Of a DNA stretch of 64,000 nucleotides, positions 24,117 through 35,628 are shown piece by piece (position 1 is the stretch's first letter; the number at the start of each line of letters is the position of its first letter). The notes below the pieces were generated by a model that saw only the letters and a list, made by a program, of their open reading frames with translations, did not search any database and was not told the DNA's origin. Origin of the DNA: Cryptomeria japonica. Taxonomy: Eukaryota > Streptophyta > Pinopsida > Cupressales > Cupressaceae. The stretch lies in contig NC_081413.1 in NCBI RefSeq assembly GCF_030272615.1, positions 721,262,367 to 721,326,366 on the forward strand, in the 5' to 3' direction. Made by a program: the position numbers and the translations under genes.

Positions 24117-24356
24117 GAAGTTGAGTCCAAAAAGTGGAAGTGTTTTCCCTGTTTTTTAGATTTCGCCCTGTTTGACCTAAAAATTTGAAGCACTTAAAGA
24201 ATGAATCTTGAAAAAGGTCAGTAATAGAAAATCTAGTGCTTGAAGTCTACTTTCTAAATATCTAATTTATTTTAATACCCATATCTTAAAAATTAAATTT
24301 GAATAGGCATTACTAAAACCTATAGTTTAAAAGTCACTTTTCAGGACCATACCATG

Positions 24357-24727
24357 CCTGTGTACAACAAGCATAATTTGACCTAAATGAAAGTATTTTT
24401 CTGAATCCTTTTGGGAAAAGATCTATAACTCACTCACCTTTGATGAGGATATTTTTTTGTATTTTTTTCTACATTTTTTTTTTGTTATTTTTTAATTGTG
24501 TATATAATCACTATTTTGAAAAATACTCGTGTATAGCAAGCATAATTTGACCTAAATGAAAGTACTTTTCTGAATCCTTTTGGGAAAATATCTTTAACTC
24601 ACTCACCTTTGATGAGGATATTTTTTTGTATTTTTTCTGTATATTTTTTTTGTTAATTTTTTATTGGGCATAATCATTGTTTTGAAAAATGTGCGTGTAC
24701 AACAAGCATAATTTGACCTAAACTTAA
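24357..24727. repeat. Tandem repeat, 166-171-bp unit, 2.2 copies
   Basis: Copies start at about 24360, 24531 and 24697 with CAAGCATAATTTGACCTAAA. The first two share CTGAATCCTTTTGGGAAAA and ACTCACTCACCTTTGATGAG. Confidence 0.85.
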
Positions 24728-25140
24728 CATTTTTTTATTTTTTTGTTTAAACTATATAGAATTGTCTCTAGATTGATGCCATATAATTTTTTTTCCCCAA
24801 AAACTTAAAGACAAAAATGTTATTAAAAAACTAAAAAACCCTGTTATTTCAAGCTTATGGACCTCTTTCATTAGAAATTATTTTAAAAATATAAATATTG
24901 ATCCCTTTTTTTTTTAAATTACATATTTGGAATCTAGACACTCTCTATTGTAATGGGTTTCCATTGTTTTAAAAAAATCTAAAAATTTGATGTTAGATAT
25001 ATTTTTGAAGTCATTATTTTGTATGAAGATTGATTTGGCCTTCAAGTTGCAAGTCAAACCAGGTTTGAGCCTAAGGTTTGGCTTTCCAACCATTTTCCAA
25101 GCCAAATTTTAAAGCAAGAACCAAGCTGAAATTCATTTGT
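24728..25140. other. AT-rich spacer
   Basis: No gene, RNA or clear repeat is seen. Confidence 0.35.
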
Positions 25141-25145
25141 TTTAG

Positions 25146-25235
25146 AAACGGGATCCCATATCCTAAATGAGATACGGGATCTCGTTTGGTTTTTTTAATT
25201 AATAAAAAATACCGAAACGAAATGGGATCCCGTTT
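25146..25235. repeat. Inverted repeat AAACGGGATCCC / GGGATCCCGTTT
   Basis: Perfect 12-bp arms at 25146-25157 and 25224-25235, with a third imperfect relative (ATACGGGATCTCGTTT) between them. It lies about 200 bp before the transposase-like gene. Confidence 0.7.
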
Positions 25236-25409
25236 AGTTTTTCATTGTTTTTTCAAAAAAAAATGTATAAATAAGAATTGTTAGAATTGATAAAATTTAT
25301 TTTTTTGTGCAGCTTTTTTAACAATATTTTATGGTCTAGTTGTCCTTTGGATGCTCTTTTGTTGCAATTTTAGATCCAATTTTTGAAGGTGGCAATCATT
25401 GCATAATTT

Positions 25410-28000
25410 TTTCGTCATGGGTCTAAACAACGTCAGAAGAAGAAACAGAGGAGGGAAATGACCGCTGAGGAAATTCAAGCAGAAAGAGAAAATGAGGCCA
25501 AACGTCAAATAGATAGAAGAATGAAGATTCGGCAAATGAATAATCCTAATACTTCTGGATCCACAACAATGGAAGAGGCAAACATTCAAGATGATGTCTT
25601 GGGGGATAAGATGGACGTAGATGATGCAATTATGGATGATGTTGATGTGGATGATACAATTATGGAGACAAATCCAAGTACATCTTCAAATCCTTCTCTA
25701 AAAGACATGGATAATGTGATTATAGATGATATTCATGTTGATGATTTAGTAGAAGTTGGATATACCAATGTTGAGATTGATACAATTGTTTGTGACTCTA
25801 AAATGAAACAAATTAGAGACATTGAAAATGAAAACCCTCATGTTGGTAAAGATGAAATTCGTTTGAATGTTGAAAGTGAAAATCCTTATGAACATGGTGA
25901 AAATGAAAATCCTCTTATTGTTGAAGATTAGGAAAACTTTTTTATAAAAATTGGAAAAAATGTTTTGGATAATCTTCCTGGTAAGATTTCTTCGAGACAG
26001 ATAAGAGCTTATGCCAATAAAATATACAAAGATTTCTTTTTATCAAAAAAACTTGCAATTCAATGTCAACTGATGATGCAAGTGGTGAGAATGTGGAAAA
26101 CGAGATAAGTGATGAAAAAAATAGGCATCTTTGTGAAACCAAAAAAAAAAGATGAATCACTTAAGCATGCTATGTCTATTGTTGCAAGTGTCATTGAATC
26201 TATTGGAAAAAAGAGTTGATCTAAAGATAAGAATGTGGCACGATGAGCTATAACAACTTTATAGTGAATAAAAATACCTTGAATAAAAGGATGGTAAGCA
26301 ACATTACTGGAATTTTAAAGATGCATCCTAAAACATTGGTTAGAGCAGCTAAAAGAAGAGAAAGTATTGAAAATGCTTCAATCAATATGAACTGGAGTTT
26401 TAGTGGTAGAGTTCCAAGGTCAGATATGAAATTGAATATTGAAGTGAAATCTTTGGTTGAAAAGTTTTGGCATATGATAATACAAGGGTAGTCTAATGCT
26501 AGAGATGATCTAAAGTTGAGAGTGGGGTCAAAAATTGGTGATCCTCATTCAAAACACCTATTAGACACAACTCAAATTGAGTTTTATAGAAAAATTTTGG
26601 ATGAAGTTGTGTTGCCTGGAAATATTACCATAAGTCAAAGATCATTTGATAAATGCAAGCCCTGGTATGTGAAAATTAATAAGCAAAGAATCTCTTGTTG
26701 TTGTAAAACGCACGTGCAATTTTGTTATTATTATGATGTTTTTCAATACATATGTTATGTTTTGCATAGTAACATGCTTATCCAGGAATGTGATATTGAT
26801 ATGCCACCTAAATCAATCAAGGAATTTGTAGCCAGTTTATTTTGTGAAAGAACTGATGGACAATTATTTTATTTATGTTCATGTATCTCTGGACAATGTT
26901 TCATCACTAGTAGAATGTATGCATGAGAGTAGTGAAATTGATTTTGGACAACAACTAGTGGATGTTAGAAGATTTAAGAATGTTGAGTATCCCTTAAAGG
27001 ATGGGAAAATAGGAAAGCGTGTCAATTCAATCATAGAAAAGATTAGTGTACATGCATTCATGTCAAAATTTAAGAGTAAGATTGTACCAAAATATGTGAC
27101 ACACTCTCAACATGCCAGATCGCTTGATGCTTAATTTTGCACATGTAGATATTCATTTCCAGTTGGAAGTATACTATCTGTGGTGGAGTTTACAGAAAAC
27201 TATACTCTTAAGCCACAAGAGAAAATTCAATCTCAGTTTTACAATTCCACTCAAGTTGCTATTTTTGTTCATATTGTTTATAGACATGTAGATGATAGTG
27301 TAGAGGATGATAGGAAAATCTTAAGGGAGTACAATTTCTATGTGAGTGATAATCAGATGCACTCGTTAGAGTCTATTTAATATTGTTTCAACATATTTTA
27401 TAAAAATTTAAGAGAAAGAGGAATCCAGATGACAAAACATCTTATATGGTCAAATAATTGTATAGGACAATTCAAGAATGCTCTAATGTTTTATTGGTTA
27501 AGCAGGGCTCACAAGGAATACAATATCCAACATATATGGAGTTTTTTTTAAGCTAGACATGGTAAAGGAGAACATGATGTAGTTGGTGCATGTGTTAAAA
27601 GAATTCTTTCTAGAGAGCAATTAAAATTTGAAGATAATGTAAAATTTAAAGATGCACATACAATTGTAGATTGGTGTAATACAACATTATCTACGGGATC
27701 AAGTGTGAACTCTACAATTCATCGATTCTTTTGGTTAGTTGAAGAAGAGAATATTGTGCCCAAACTTGATTGTGAGACAATTAGTGGATCGACAAAATGG
27801 CATTCATTTAAGAGTTCAAATGCAAGCACATGGACTACACGGACAAGGGAACTTGCATGTTTTTGTCAATTTTGTATTTCAGGTGATTCTAATGTATGTG
27901 AGAATACTGAATGGCTTGAAGATTGGAATCAAAGATCATTGACTCTGCTCAAGCACAAGATCAGATTGACACAATTGAAGATAATGATTGTTTGCATTAG
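25410..28000 (+). pseudogene. Broken transposase-like multi-domain gene
   Basis: Open segments run in order with intervening stops. 25410-25931 is a basic head (RQKKKQRREMTAEEIQAERE) followed by an acidic tract with repeated DVDD and ENENP. 26243-26491 is a linker. 26516-26926 holds GDPHSKHLLDTTQIEFYR and CKPWYVKINKQRISCCCKTH, the latter Cys/His-rich and possibly metal-binding. 26930-27134 follows. 27180-27990 holds VEFTENYTLKPQEKIQSQFY, SNNCIGQFKNALMFYWLSRA, HIWSFF, ARHGKGEHDVVGACVKR, HRFFWLVEEE and WTTRTRELACFCQFC. The DNC..GQFKN and HGKGEHD pattern looks like catalytic motifs of a DDE-type nuclease, but I cannot name the family. The second motif has N where D is expected. Stops at 25929, 26489, 27132 and 27378 show it is dead. 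Confidence 0.5.
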
Positions 28001-28232
28001 ATGATTATGATTGTGTTTCAAACCATGTACAAAAGGTAATTATTTAATTTTTCTTTCAAATTTATATGTTTCTAGTTCATGTTTAATAATTAATTTTAAA
28101 CTTTTTTATGTAATGTAGAAAATTTTGGCAAAATTTTATTAGAATTTTTGATATTTAAAATTATTTTTGTTTGTAGGACATCTATATTTTATTTTTGTAC
28201 CTAAAGACAATGAAGAGGAAACATAATGTTGG

Positions 28233-28562
28233 TTGGCTCAATGTGTTGAGACTAAACACAAATTAGTTAATCCTCGAGAAGATGATGATGGCTTTTACTA
28301 TCTGATTGGTTCAGTGGTAGTTGTTGGAACTTGGCTAAGGAAATATTTGACAAGGAAGAATGGTTTGCCTACTTTTGAAGATTATGAAACACACAAGAAG
28401 ATTGTGCACTACTCACATTTGATTGTTGCAACAAATATACAACTAGTGAAATATCACGGGAGACCTATTAATAAAAAGTTGTGGACAATTTCTATGGAAG
28501 ATCACAAGACAATTATAGATGCTTTGGAAAAAAGAGAGGATGCAGATGGTATAATGGAATAA
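28233..28562 (+). CDS. C-terminal exon of the transposase-like gene, probably non-functional
   Basis: It follows an intron-like stretch (donor GTAATT at 28036, acceptor TTTGTAG ending 28176). It reads AQCVETKHKLVNPREDDDGF, then VVVGTWLRKYLTRKNGLPTF, FEDYETHKKIVHYSHLIVAT and a stop at 28560. It is compact and free of internal stops. I take it as the end of the gene at 25410-28000 because of position and strand; function unknown. Confidence 0.4.
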   Translation: MAQCVETKHKLVNPREDDDGFYYLIGSVVVVGTWLRKYLTRKNGLPTFEDYETHKKIVHYSHLIVATNIQLVKYHGRPINKKLWTISMEDHKTIIDALEKREDADGIME

Positions 28563-28789
28563 GTATTTAAATAGGTATGTAACATGTATATTAAATATAT
28601 AATTTTTATGGGACCCATTCCTTTTATTTAATTTTTAGATTAAATCTATAAAATTTCTTTTTATTACCATTTGATATATAATTTAAATATTATTATTTGA
28701 TATATAGGTCCATCCCCTTAGGAGCTTATGCAATGGTATGTAATGGAATTTAAGTATTTAATATAGAGGTATGTATAAGTTTTTAAAAT
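28563..28789. other. AT-rich 3' flank of the transposase-like gene
   Basis: Nothing recognisable beyond AT-rich spacer. Confidence 0.35.
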
Positions 28790-29149
28790 TACATGTCTTT
28801 GAACAATGATAAATTGATAAGTTGCTTTTTTAATACAAGTTTTTATAATTCATGTTTAAAGTGTTCAACCATTTTGTACTTCCATCTAGATTCTAATTTT
28901 AATATGTCCCACTAAGCTCCATGTCCTTATAAATTTGATCCCCTTAAGCCTCATGTCCTAATTAGTTAATTTCCCCTTAAACCAGGTCCTAATTAACTTT
29001 TCACCCCCTAGTTCCTATTTATATATATCTAACTATTTTTTGTTGTTGTAGGTTTATCTTAGTTTTTGTTGTTGGTGGCATGTGAAACGAGTTCATGAAT
29101 CTAATTAAATCAAGATTTCTAATGAATTGATAAGCATTATTTTTTTATT

Positions 29150-30748
29150 TTTTTTATTTTATTAAGGGAGAACAGGTTTTAAGGGGACCTGAAACCCCAT
29201 ACAACAGGTTTTGGAGGGACCCGAAACCCAATAGATTTTACCGAGATCTAGAACTCAACAAAGTGGGTTGCTAAAAGAAATAAACAATGAAAAACCGCAA
29301 CCAAAACCCAACAAAGATGACTAACACCAGCAACACACCAACATAGCCACACCACAACATACAAAGCTACAACACCAAACTATAGCATGGAAGAGTGATT
29401 ATCGAGGGTATAACAAGCACCCTCAGCCAACTTTCAGGGTTTTGAAAGGTACCCCTAACCCTCATTGACAACACCAGATTACAACAGATATTCATACAAA
29501 TTGAATATGGCCAGTAAGGTTTTGAGAGGCTCCCTCAACCTTCAAATTGGGTTTTAAAATGGTACCCAAAACCAGCAACCAGGGGTTTTGCCAGGCACCC
29601 TCAACCTTAAATGAAGAGCTCAGAACACCAAACACAATACTTTCCCTTAACCAAAGACAACAGAAAGATAGGTTGGGCCCTTTAAAACTATTAGCAACCG
29701 ACCTGCCTATGGGATAAGCCAGGAACCCACAACTAGAAAAACGGAGATCAAAGACCCCAAAAACCAGAAGGAAGAAGGCCAAACCATGATACAACAAAAA
29801 ATATCCAGGCCAAGAGACTAGCTGGGAGTCTGGGAAAATGAACTTCCAGACCCACCCAAGGAGACACCTTTGAGAGAAGAAACAAGCAGCCATAGCCAGC
29901 AACAAGAGGAGCACCAAAATTCGAAAATCCCCAACATTCCATCTCTCCACCTCAATAGGAAAGATCTCCACCTCTACAGGGCGAAGAATGAGGTAGAAAG
30001 ACAACAACCAAAGCTCTCTAGCAGTAAGTAGAAACCAGTCCTTTCCCCTCCACCAAATTTCCACCTCCATAGAAAATAGGGTCACCTCTAACAGACAAGG
30101 AGGGGAAAAGAACAAGAGTCGAGAAACCCCTCTCAAAGGGTCACACCAAAGAAGACTCTCCACCTCAATAGGAGAGTAGCCCAACATAGAAGATCCAAAA
30201 AAAGAAACTCCTTCGAAAAACCAGAGCACCATGGTCTAGATCTGCAATAAATCCTCAACACAAAGGGAAGGAGAGAACACAATCCTGCAAAAGAGCCTCT
30301 CCACAAGAGATCCACCAGGATCCCAGATTTTCCCAAACACAAGCAGGAGAACACCAACCACCAGAGAGAGCAAAAAAAAGGCCATAGTCAAGAGCCACCG
30401 CACAACCCTGATGACCAAAAATAGAGGCCACAAAAAACCTACACTGCAATACTAGGTAGGAATCCTGAGAAGGGACCACCGAAAATGGGACCCAATCCAC
30501 AGGAAGACCCACCCAAAACGCCTCCATTGCTACCGCAGCCTCCACTCCTTCCTCTGCACCAAACTCCTCCACCCACCATTCCAACAAAGAAGCCATAGGG
30601 GCCAAACCATGAAGAGCCCCATCAGATAGAGATCGTGACTTGGAAGGAGAAAGGAGGGCAGGGAGGAAATCATCCTCATCCGCAACACCATCTTCCCCAT
30701 TCTCTGCAACTCCTTTGCAAGAAACCCTCCCCGTTCCCGCTCTCCATA
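29150..30748 (-). mobile_element. LINE-like insertion (minus strand) inside the tandem array
   Basis: It interrupts an array unit at a T-rich site whose uninterrupted form is seen at 31270 and 31805. On the minus strand it ends ...CCTGTTCTCCCTTAATAAAA followed by A-rich sequence, which resembles plant LINE 3' ends. At its 5' side an open frame (about 30740-30400) reads LPALLSPSKSRSLSD and MASLLEWWVEEFGAEEGVEA. After that it is long, GC-richer and apparently noncoding. It may be a 5'-truncated or non-autonomous LINE. Confidence 0.5.
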
Positions 30749-31133
30749 TTTATTTTGTTAAATGTTTAGTTAATTTCTATTTTTAATGTTTTTCAATGAT
30801 AAATTGTTAAATTGCTTTTAATACATGTTTTTACAATTCATTTAAAATGTTCAACCATTTTGTACTTCCATCTAGATTCTAATTTTATGTCCCCTTAAGC
30901 CATGTCCTATTTATTTTGATCCCCTTTCTTGCCACATGTCCCAATTAGGCATGGATCCCCTTAGGCCATGTCCTAATTAGTTCATTTAATCATCCCCTTT
31001 TAAGCCACATGTCCTATTTAGTTAGATCCCCTTAAGCCACATGTCCCAATTACACCCATTCACTTAAGTCTCATGTCCTAATTAGTTAATTTCCCCTTAA
31101 GCCATGTCCTAATTAACTTTTCACCCCTCTAGT

Positions 31134-31138
<5 letters not shown>

Positions 31139-31167
<29 letters not shown>
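31139..31167. repeat. (TA)n microsatellite
   Basis: About 14 uninterrupted TA units within an array unit; other units carry only a short TATATATAT here. Confidence 0.85.
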
Positions 31168-31169
<2 letters not shown>

Positions 31170-32029
31170 TCGTTGTAGGTTTATCTTAGTTTTTGTTGTT
31201 GGTGGCATGTGAAACGAGTTCATGAATCTAATTAAATCAAGATTTCTAATGAATTGGTAAGCATCATTTTTTTTGTTAAATGTTTAGTTAGTTTCTATTT
31301 TTAATGTTTTTCAATGATAAATCATTAAATTGCTTTTATTAAATGTGTTTACAATTCATTTAAAATGTTCAACCATTTTTTACTTCCATCTAGATTCTAA
31401 TTTTATGTCCCCTTAAGCCATGTCCTATTTTAAAGTTTGATCCCCTTTCTTGCCACATGTCCCAATTAGACCTGGATCCCCTTAAACCATGTCCTAATTA
31501 GTTCAAATAATCCCCTTTTAAGCCACATGTCCTATTTAGTTTGATCCCCTTAAGACACATGTCCCAATTATGTCCATCCCCTTAAGCCTCATGTCCCAAT
31601 TATGCCCATCCCCTTAAGCCTCATGTCCTAATTAGTTAATTTCCCCTTAAGCCATGTCCTAATTAACTTTTCACCCCCTTAGTTCCTATTTATATATATC
31701 TAACTATTTTTTTTGTTTTAGGTTTATCTTAGTTTTTGTTGTTGGTGACATGTAAAACGAGCTCATGAATCTATTTAAATCAAGATTTCCAATAAATTGG
31801 TAAGCATCATTTTTTTGTTAAATGTTTAGTTAATTTCTATTTTTAATGTGTATGTTTAATAGCTTAATTCTAATTAACTCATTAAAAAAAAATTGTATGT
31901 AGGTCTCCTGCAAAACAAAATTTGTCTCCAGGCGGGGATCTAAATTATAGATCTTTCAAGAACCTATTTGTCTCCACATAAGGATCAAATTTGAAATGTT
32001 ATTTCCTAGATTTAAATTGAACTTTTAAT

Positions 32030-32180
32030 GTCTTAGATTGGATCAAACTTTTAATGTTTTAGATTGAATCAAACTTTAATATATATTTAAGATGTGGATC
32101 AAACTTTTAAATTTGAGATGTAGATCAAACTTTTATATTTGAGATGCGGATCAAACTTTTATATATTTAAGATTTGAACA
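32030..32180. repeat. Short tandem repeat built on GATCAAACTTTTA
   Basis: At least five units of about 27-32 bp containing GGATCAAACTTTTA(A/T)AT and TTGAGATG. Confidence 0.75.
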
Positions 32181-32369
32181 AAAAATTCTATAATTTGAGA
32201 TGCACGTGGATCAATCATGTATACAATTGTGTACATGTTAATTATGTTGCTTTGAGTATGTGTACGTTCTAGTTATAATTGGTTCATTTATTTAATGTAT
32301 GTGTAGTATGAGCTATTTATTGCTTCATGTATATCCTGTATGTATGTATAATGAATATGAACTTTATTC

Positions 32370-32560
32370 CCCTTCTAGCCTTTAATCCCCTTAAGCCACA
32401 TGTCTTAATTAGTTCCATCCCCTTAAGCCAAGTCCTAAGTAGTTTTTAACATCCCCTTAAGCCATGTCTTGATTAGGTCAATGTCCCCTTAAACCAAGTC
32501 CTAATTAGGTTCATCCCCTTAAGCCATGTCCTAATCAGGTCCATCCCCTTTTAAGACATG
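32370..32560. repeat. CCCCTTAAGCC minisatellite, second cluster
   Basis: Seven boxes of form CCCCTTAAGCCATGTCCTAATTAG, the same motif as in the array at 28790-31850 but without the rest of the unit. Confidence 0.8.
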
Positions 32561-32710
32561 ATGTGTCTTAATTTAATTGTGTACACATATTAAATCTTTA
32601 ATATAGTATAGATGTACATATTATTTCAAAATTGCTTCATGTGTAAATTGCTTAAATGTGTATATAAATTATTAAATTGATCTTGATTCATGTAAATTAC
32701 CTAGTGTACA

Positions 32711-32738
32711 CTCACACACACACACACACACACACACA
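32711..32738. repeat. (CA)n microsatellite
   Basis: Uninterrupted CA run of about 14 units. Confidence 0.85.
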
Positions 32739-33311
32739 TCAGTCGTTTTGAACATTTATATAATGTTTTAATTAAATGCAGTTGTACATATTTAATTTAA
32801 ATGTGTATTTTAATTATTTAAGAACTATGTGATTAAGCTATGTGACCAAGGTGTACATATATGAGCTCACTGTTAGAAATCAATATATAATTTAACATGT
32901 ATGCACGTGTACATTTAAGAAGACATAATAATAAAATCCATATACATACATATAACAAAGTGTTCTAGAAAGCATGAATGTGTCCATACATGCAGATGAT
33001 CTATCTAAAGCATGTATAGAATTTTTAAATGTCTATGAAATAAATATTAAGCATGTGCACATATGTCCTGAAATGTACTAAACTTATATATATATATATA
33101 TATATATATGAAACACGTGTACTAGCTTGTAAAGCATATATATGTGTTGTCCATGATGAAACAAGTCCATGACATGAAATAAACAAACTGCGCAAAATAA
33201 ACAAGTATGATATACTATATAGGTCCTAAAATGTTTTAATATAAGTCCAAGATGGAATGTTCAATAAACTGCATGAAACACGTAATAAAATAATATATCT
33301 AGCCCCTAAAA
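32739..33311. other. AT-rich spacer with a (TA)n run at about 33085-33109
   Basis: No gene-like frame. The TA run is the only distinct element. Confidence 0.4.
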
Positions 33312-34533
33312 TCAAGAGGACACCCTAAAATCTAGACTCCTCTTCAAGCCAAGTGAACCAGAATGAAGAGAATCGCTCTACAAGACAAAAATGAAAGTTT
33401 ATGAGTTACAGTACATGAAATTATTTAAAACTATTTAAAATGATTTAAAATATTTTACACATTATTTAAATTTTAAATTTTATAAAATCAATTTAACTAG
33501 TTAGTTGTACAACTAAAAAACTTGTCGTGTACGTACATGAGTAGGTGCATCTCCTCTCTCCACTGGGTGGTCTACATCTCTAGGTGCTATTGGGGTTGTC
33601 GATGTCTCTACTATCTCATGCTACAGTTCACATAGATCAATGGATAAATAGAAATATTAAATTTAAATTTAAAATATTCAATTAAATATATAAATAAAAA
33701 TATTTAAAGGTCCTAGAAATTTTGCATGTATATCCTAAAATTAGGTGCTTTTAAAATAGGTACTCACTTAGATTTAAGTTTTTAAATATATTTTGTACTT
33801 GATGATCATCTCCTCTACGCACATCCACGTGCTCTACATCAGTATGTCTAGGTGTTGTGGCCTGTGTGGTTGTAATATCAAAAGCAAAAGTGGTATTAAC
33901 AAGATCCTACAAGGTCAAAAAAGAGCACATATTGTACATGTCAATGTACATACATACATGTGTGCACATATAATTTAATTATTTAAAAAATTAACTTGTA
34001 TTTATTTAAATCAAATGTTCACCTAAAATGCACTCAATGTCTGCAGAAAACCAACAAGAGGGTTACCATGATCATATGGGTCTGAAAAACCCACCCTAAT
34101 GGTCATGTCTGCCTGTAACAAAATTTAATTTTTATGTTTGATACATATAAGCTCTCGATTGAATACATGTAATTTATATTTAGGATAGATGTATTAAAAA
34201 TTAATTCTAGAGTGTCAATGTACAATATCTGTAGGCTCATTTGCAACAGCCAATGTTGGTGGCTCAGCACTCACCATAGTTACAGGTGGATAATCTGACG
34301 TGGAAGTCAGTGTTGCAGTCCCCTTTAAAAAGGTCCATGTTTATATTAAAATTATATATACCAATAAATTAACGATAAATATACATATATATACGTATGT
34401 ACACAAATTACATATAAACTAATCAATGAAATTAAAAATAAATTACCCCAAAAGGCCTGTCGAGATCAAGAGGTGTCAACAGTACACTAAAACTTTTAGA
34501 AGCTCTACTCAACGTGTTGGCCCCAACCATGGC
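33312..34533 (-). CDS. Six phase-0 exons: 3' part of an unrecognised gene, cut off by a retrotransposon
   Basis: On the minus strand six stretches are each bounded by AG and GT, and each is a multiple of three: 34533-34447 (29 codons, AMVGANTLSRASKSF), 34322-34224 (33, TSTSDYPPVTMVSAEPP), 34112-34023 (30, DMTIRVGFSDPYDHGNPLVG), 33906-33799 (36, TTPRHTDVEHVDVRRGDD), 33620-33537 (28, STTPIAPRDVDHPVERGD) and 33377-33312 (22, LHSGSLGLKRSLDF then TGA). One frame runs through all six. The only break is a TAG at the end of the third exon, where CAG is expected. The fourth and fifth exons resemble each other (TTP...DV.H...RGD), as if duplicated. Upstream exons are missing because the Tat LTR begins at 34580. 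I do not recognise the protein. The second exon has an alternative donor (GTGAGT) at 34274, also phase 0. Confidence 0.45.
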
Positions 34534-34579
34534 CTTGAAACATGTACAATGAAGACATGTATATAATATACGTATATAT

Positions 34580-35612
34580 TGAGTGTGTGAAAAGTGGATC
34601 GTATATGTATCTGGAATACACAACACTTCAATTAAGTCATTAGATGCATGGTTAGTAAATCGATCAACAATGAACAATAAACCATCACAAAGCAGCCTAT
34701 TGCCTTCTAGTAGATGCGAGTTTAGTCTTGCTCTCATTTTTATATGCAATACCAGTGACTAGAAAACACCTAAATGAAGGATTTAATCTATATGAGTACG
34801 AAATTGAGCTAAATGAATGCAAGATTAAGCTAGATAAATGCAAGATATGCAAGATTATTGAATATTAGGCTAACATGATTAAGCTATGAATAAATATTAA
34901 GCTAAATGATTTAACAAATATGCAATAACTAATATGCAAATATTCTCAAATACCAAATCTTAATGAACCTAGAGCAAAAATAGCATAATAACAATATATT
35001 CTCTAGGATCCTTGATTAGGAAATGAGAGCCTGAATTTATAGGAAATTCAGAAAGAAACCGACGACCGAGATCAAATGATGATGAGCAGTCAAGATTTTC
35101 CAAGAAGAAGCACAATCCATGTGAATTGATGTGATTGGCTGCCTTTCTTAGTTTTAAAGGAAATTGAACTAAAATTAAGATAAAATCAGAAGAAGAAAAA
35201 ATTGATTTATTCTCTATTTTATTCAAATTTGAGATTTAATTGTTTTAATTGCTTTTCTAAGATTTTTTCATTTTTTAATTTGATTTTTAAGATTATCTCC
35301 ATTTGATTTCTTTTCTCAATTTTTAATTCTTTTTTCCAATTAATTCCTTTTTTGATGATTTAATGGCAAATTGATTTATTTAATTAAATATACTAGGATA
35401 TTTAATAAAATAAATAGGATAATTGTCTTAAAATGATTTACTTGAAATGATCAATTAATTAATTCAAGGTAATTTATTTGCCATGTGACATTGATGATTT
35501 AAGAAATTAATTGTGTGCTAAAGATTAATTTTAATTGTCTTTGGTTAGGACCTTGGTGATGAAATCGAGATTAGGGAACCATGGTTTAGATGACCATTTT
35601 TAGGGTATTACA
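34580..35612 (-). mobile_element. 3' LTR of the Tat-type element (1033 bp)
   Basis: In element sense it starts TGTAATACCCTAAAAATGG right after the PPT and ends TTTTCACACACTCA (plus strand TGAGTGTGTGAAAAG). The last 67 bp (34580-34646) match 50468-50534 almost base for base, which fixes the LTR end and shows the undisturbed target of the Athila insertion. Confidence 0.8.
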
Positions 35613-35628
35613 TTTGCCCCTCTTTGAA
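35613..35628 (-). promoter_or_regulatory. Polypurine tract of the Tat-type element
   Basis: The minus strand reads TTCAAAGAGGGGCAAA directly before the LTR start TGTAATACC. It primes plus-strand DNA synthesis in this class. Confidence 0.75.

Larger units (their letters stand above)
28790..31850. repeat. Tandem array of about 0.53-kb units with CCCCTTAAGCC subrepeats
   Basis: Three units (28790-29150, 30750-31270, 31271-31815) and a fourth partial start share this order: TTCAACCATTTTGTACTTCC, repeated CCCCTTAAGCC(ACA)TGTCC(C/T)AATTA boxes, then TAGGTTTATCTTAGTTTTTG, GAAACGAG(T/C)TCATGAATCTA and GTTAAATGTTTAGTTA. The first unit is split by the insertion at 29150-30748. Confidence 0.85.

Noticed and set aside
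29080-29120. GAAACGAG element as a second hammerhead
   Set aside because: Only the GAAAC string is present; no CTGATGA core or stem II hairpin lies in the right place.
29492-30232. A 246-codon minus-strand ORF
   Set aside because: It lies in the LINE-like insertion; its Trp/Leu/Phe-rich text has no domain and overlaps several other open frames, as expected of a GC-richer noncoding body.
28790-31850. CRISPR-like array
   Set aside because: The repeated boxes have variable spacing and units of about 0.53 kb, no uniform spacers, and the context is a plant nuclear genome.
34432-34749. A 105-codon minus-strand ORF as a gene
   Set aside because: It runs across the Tat LTR border at 34580; only its last 29 codons belong to the phase-0 exon series, the rest is LTR sequence.
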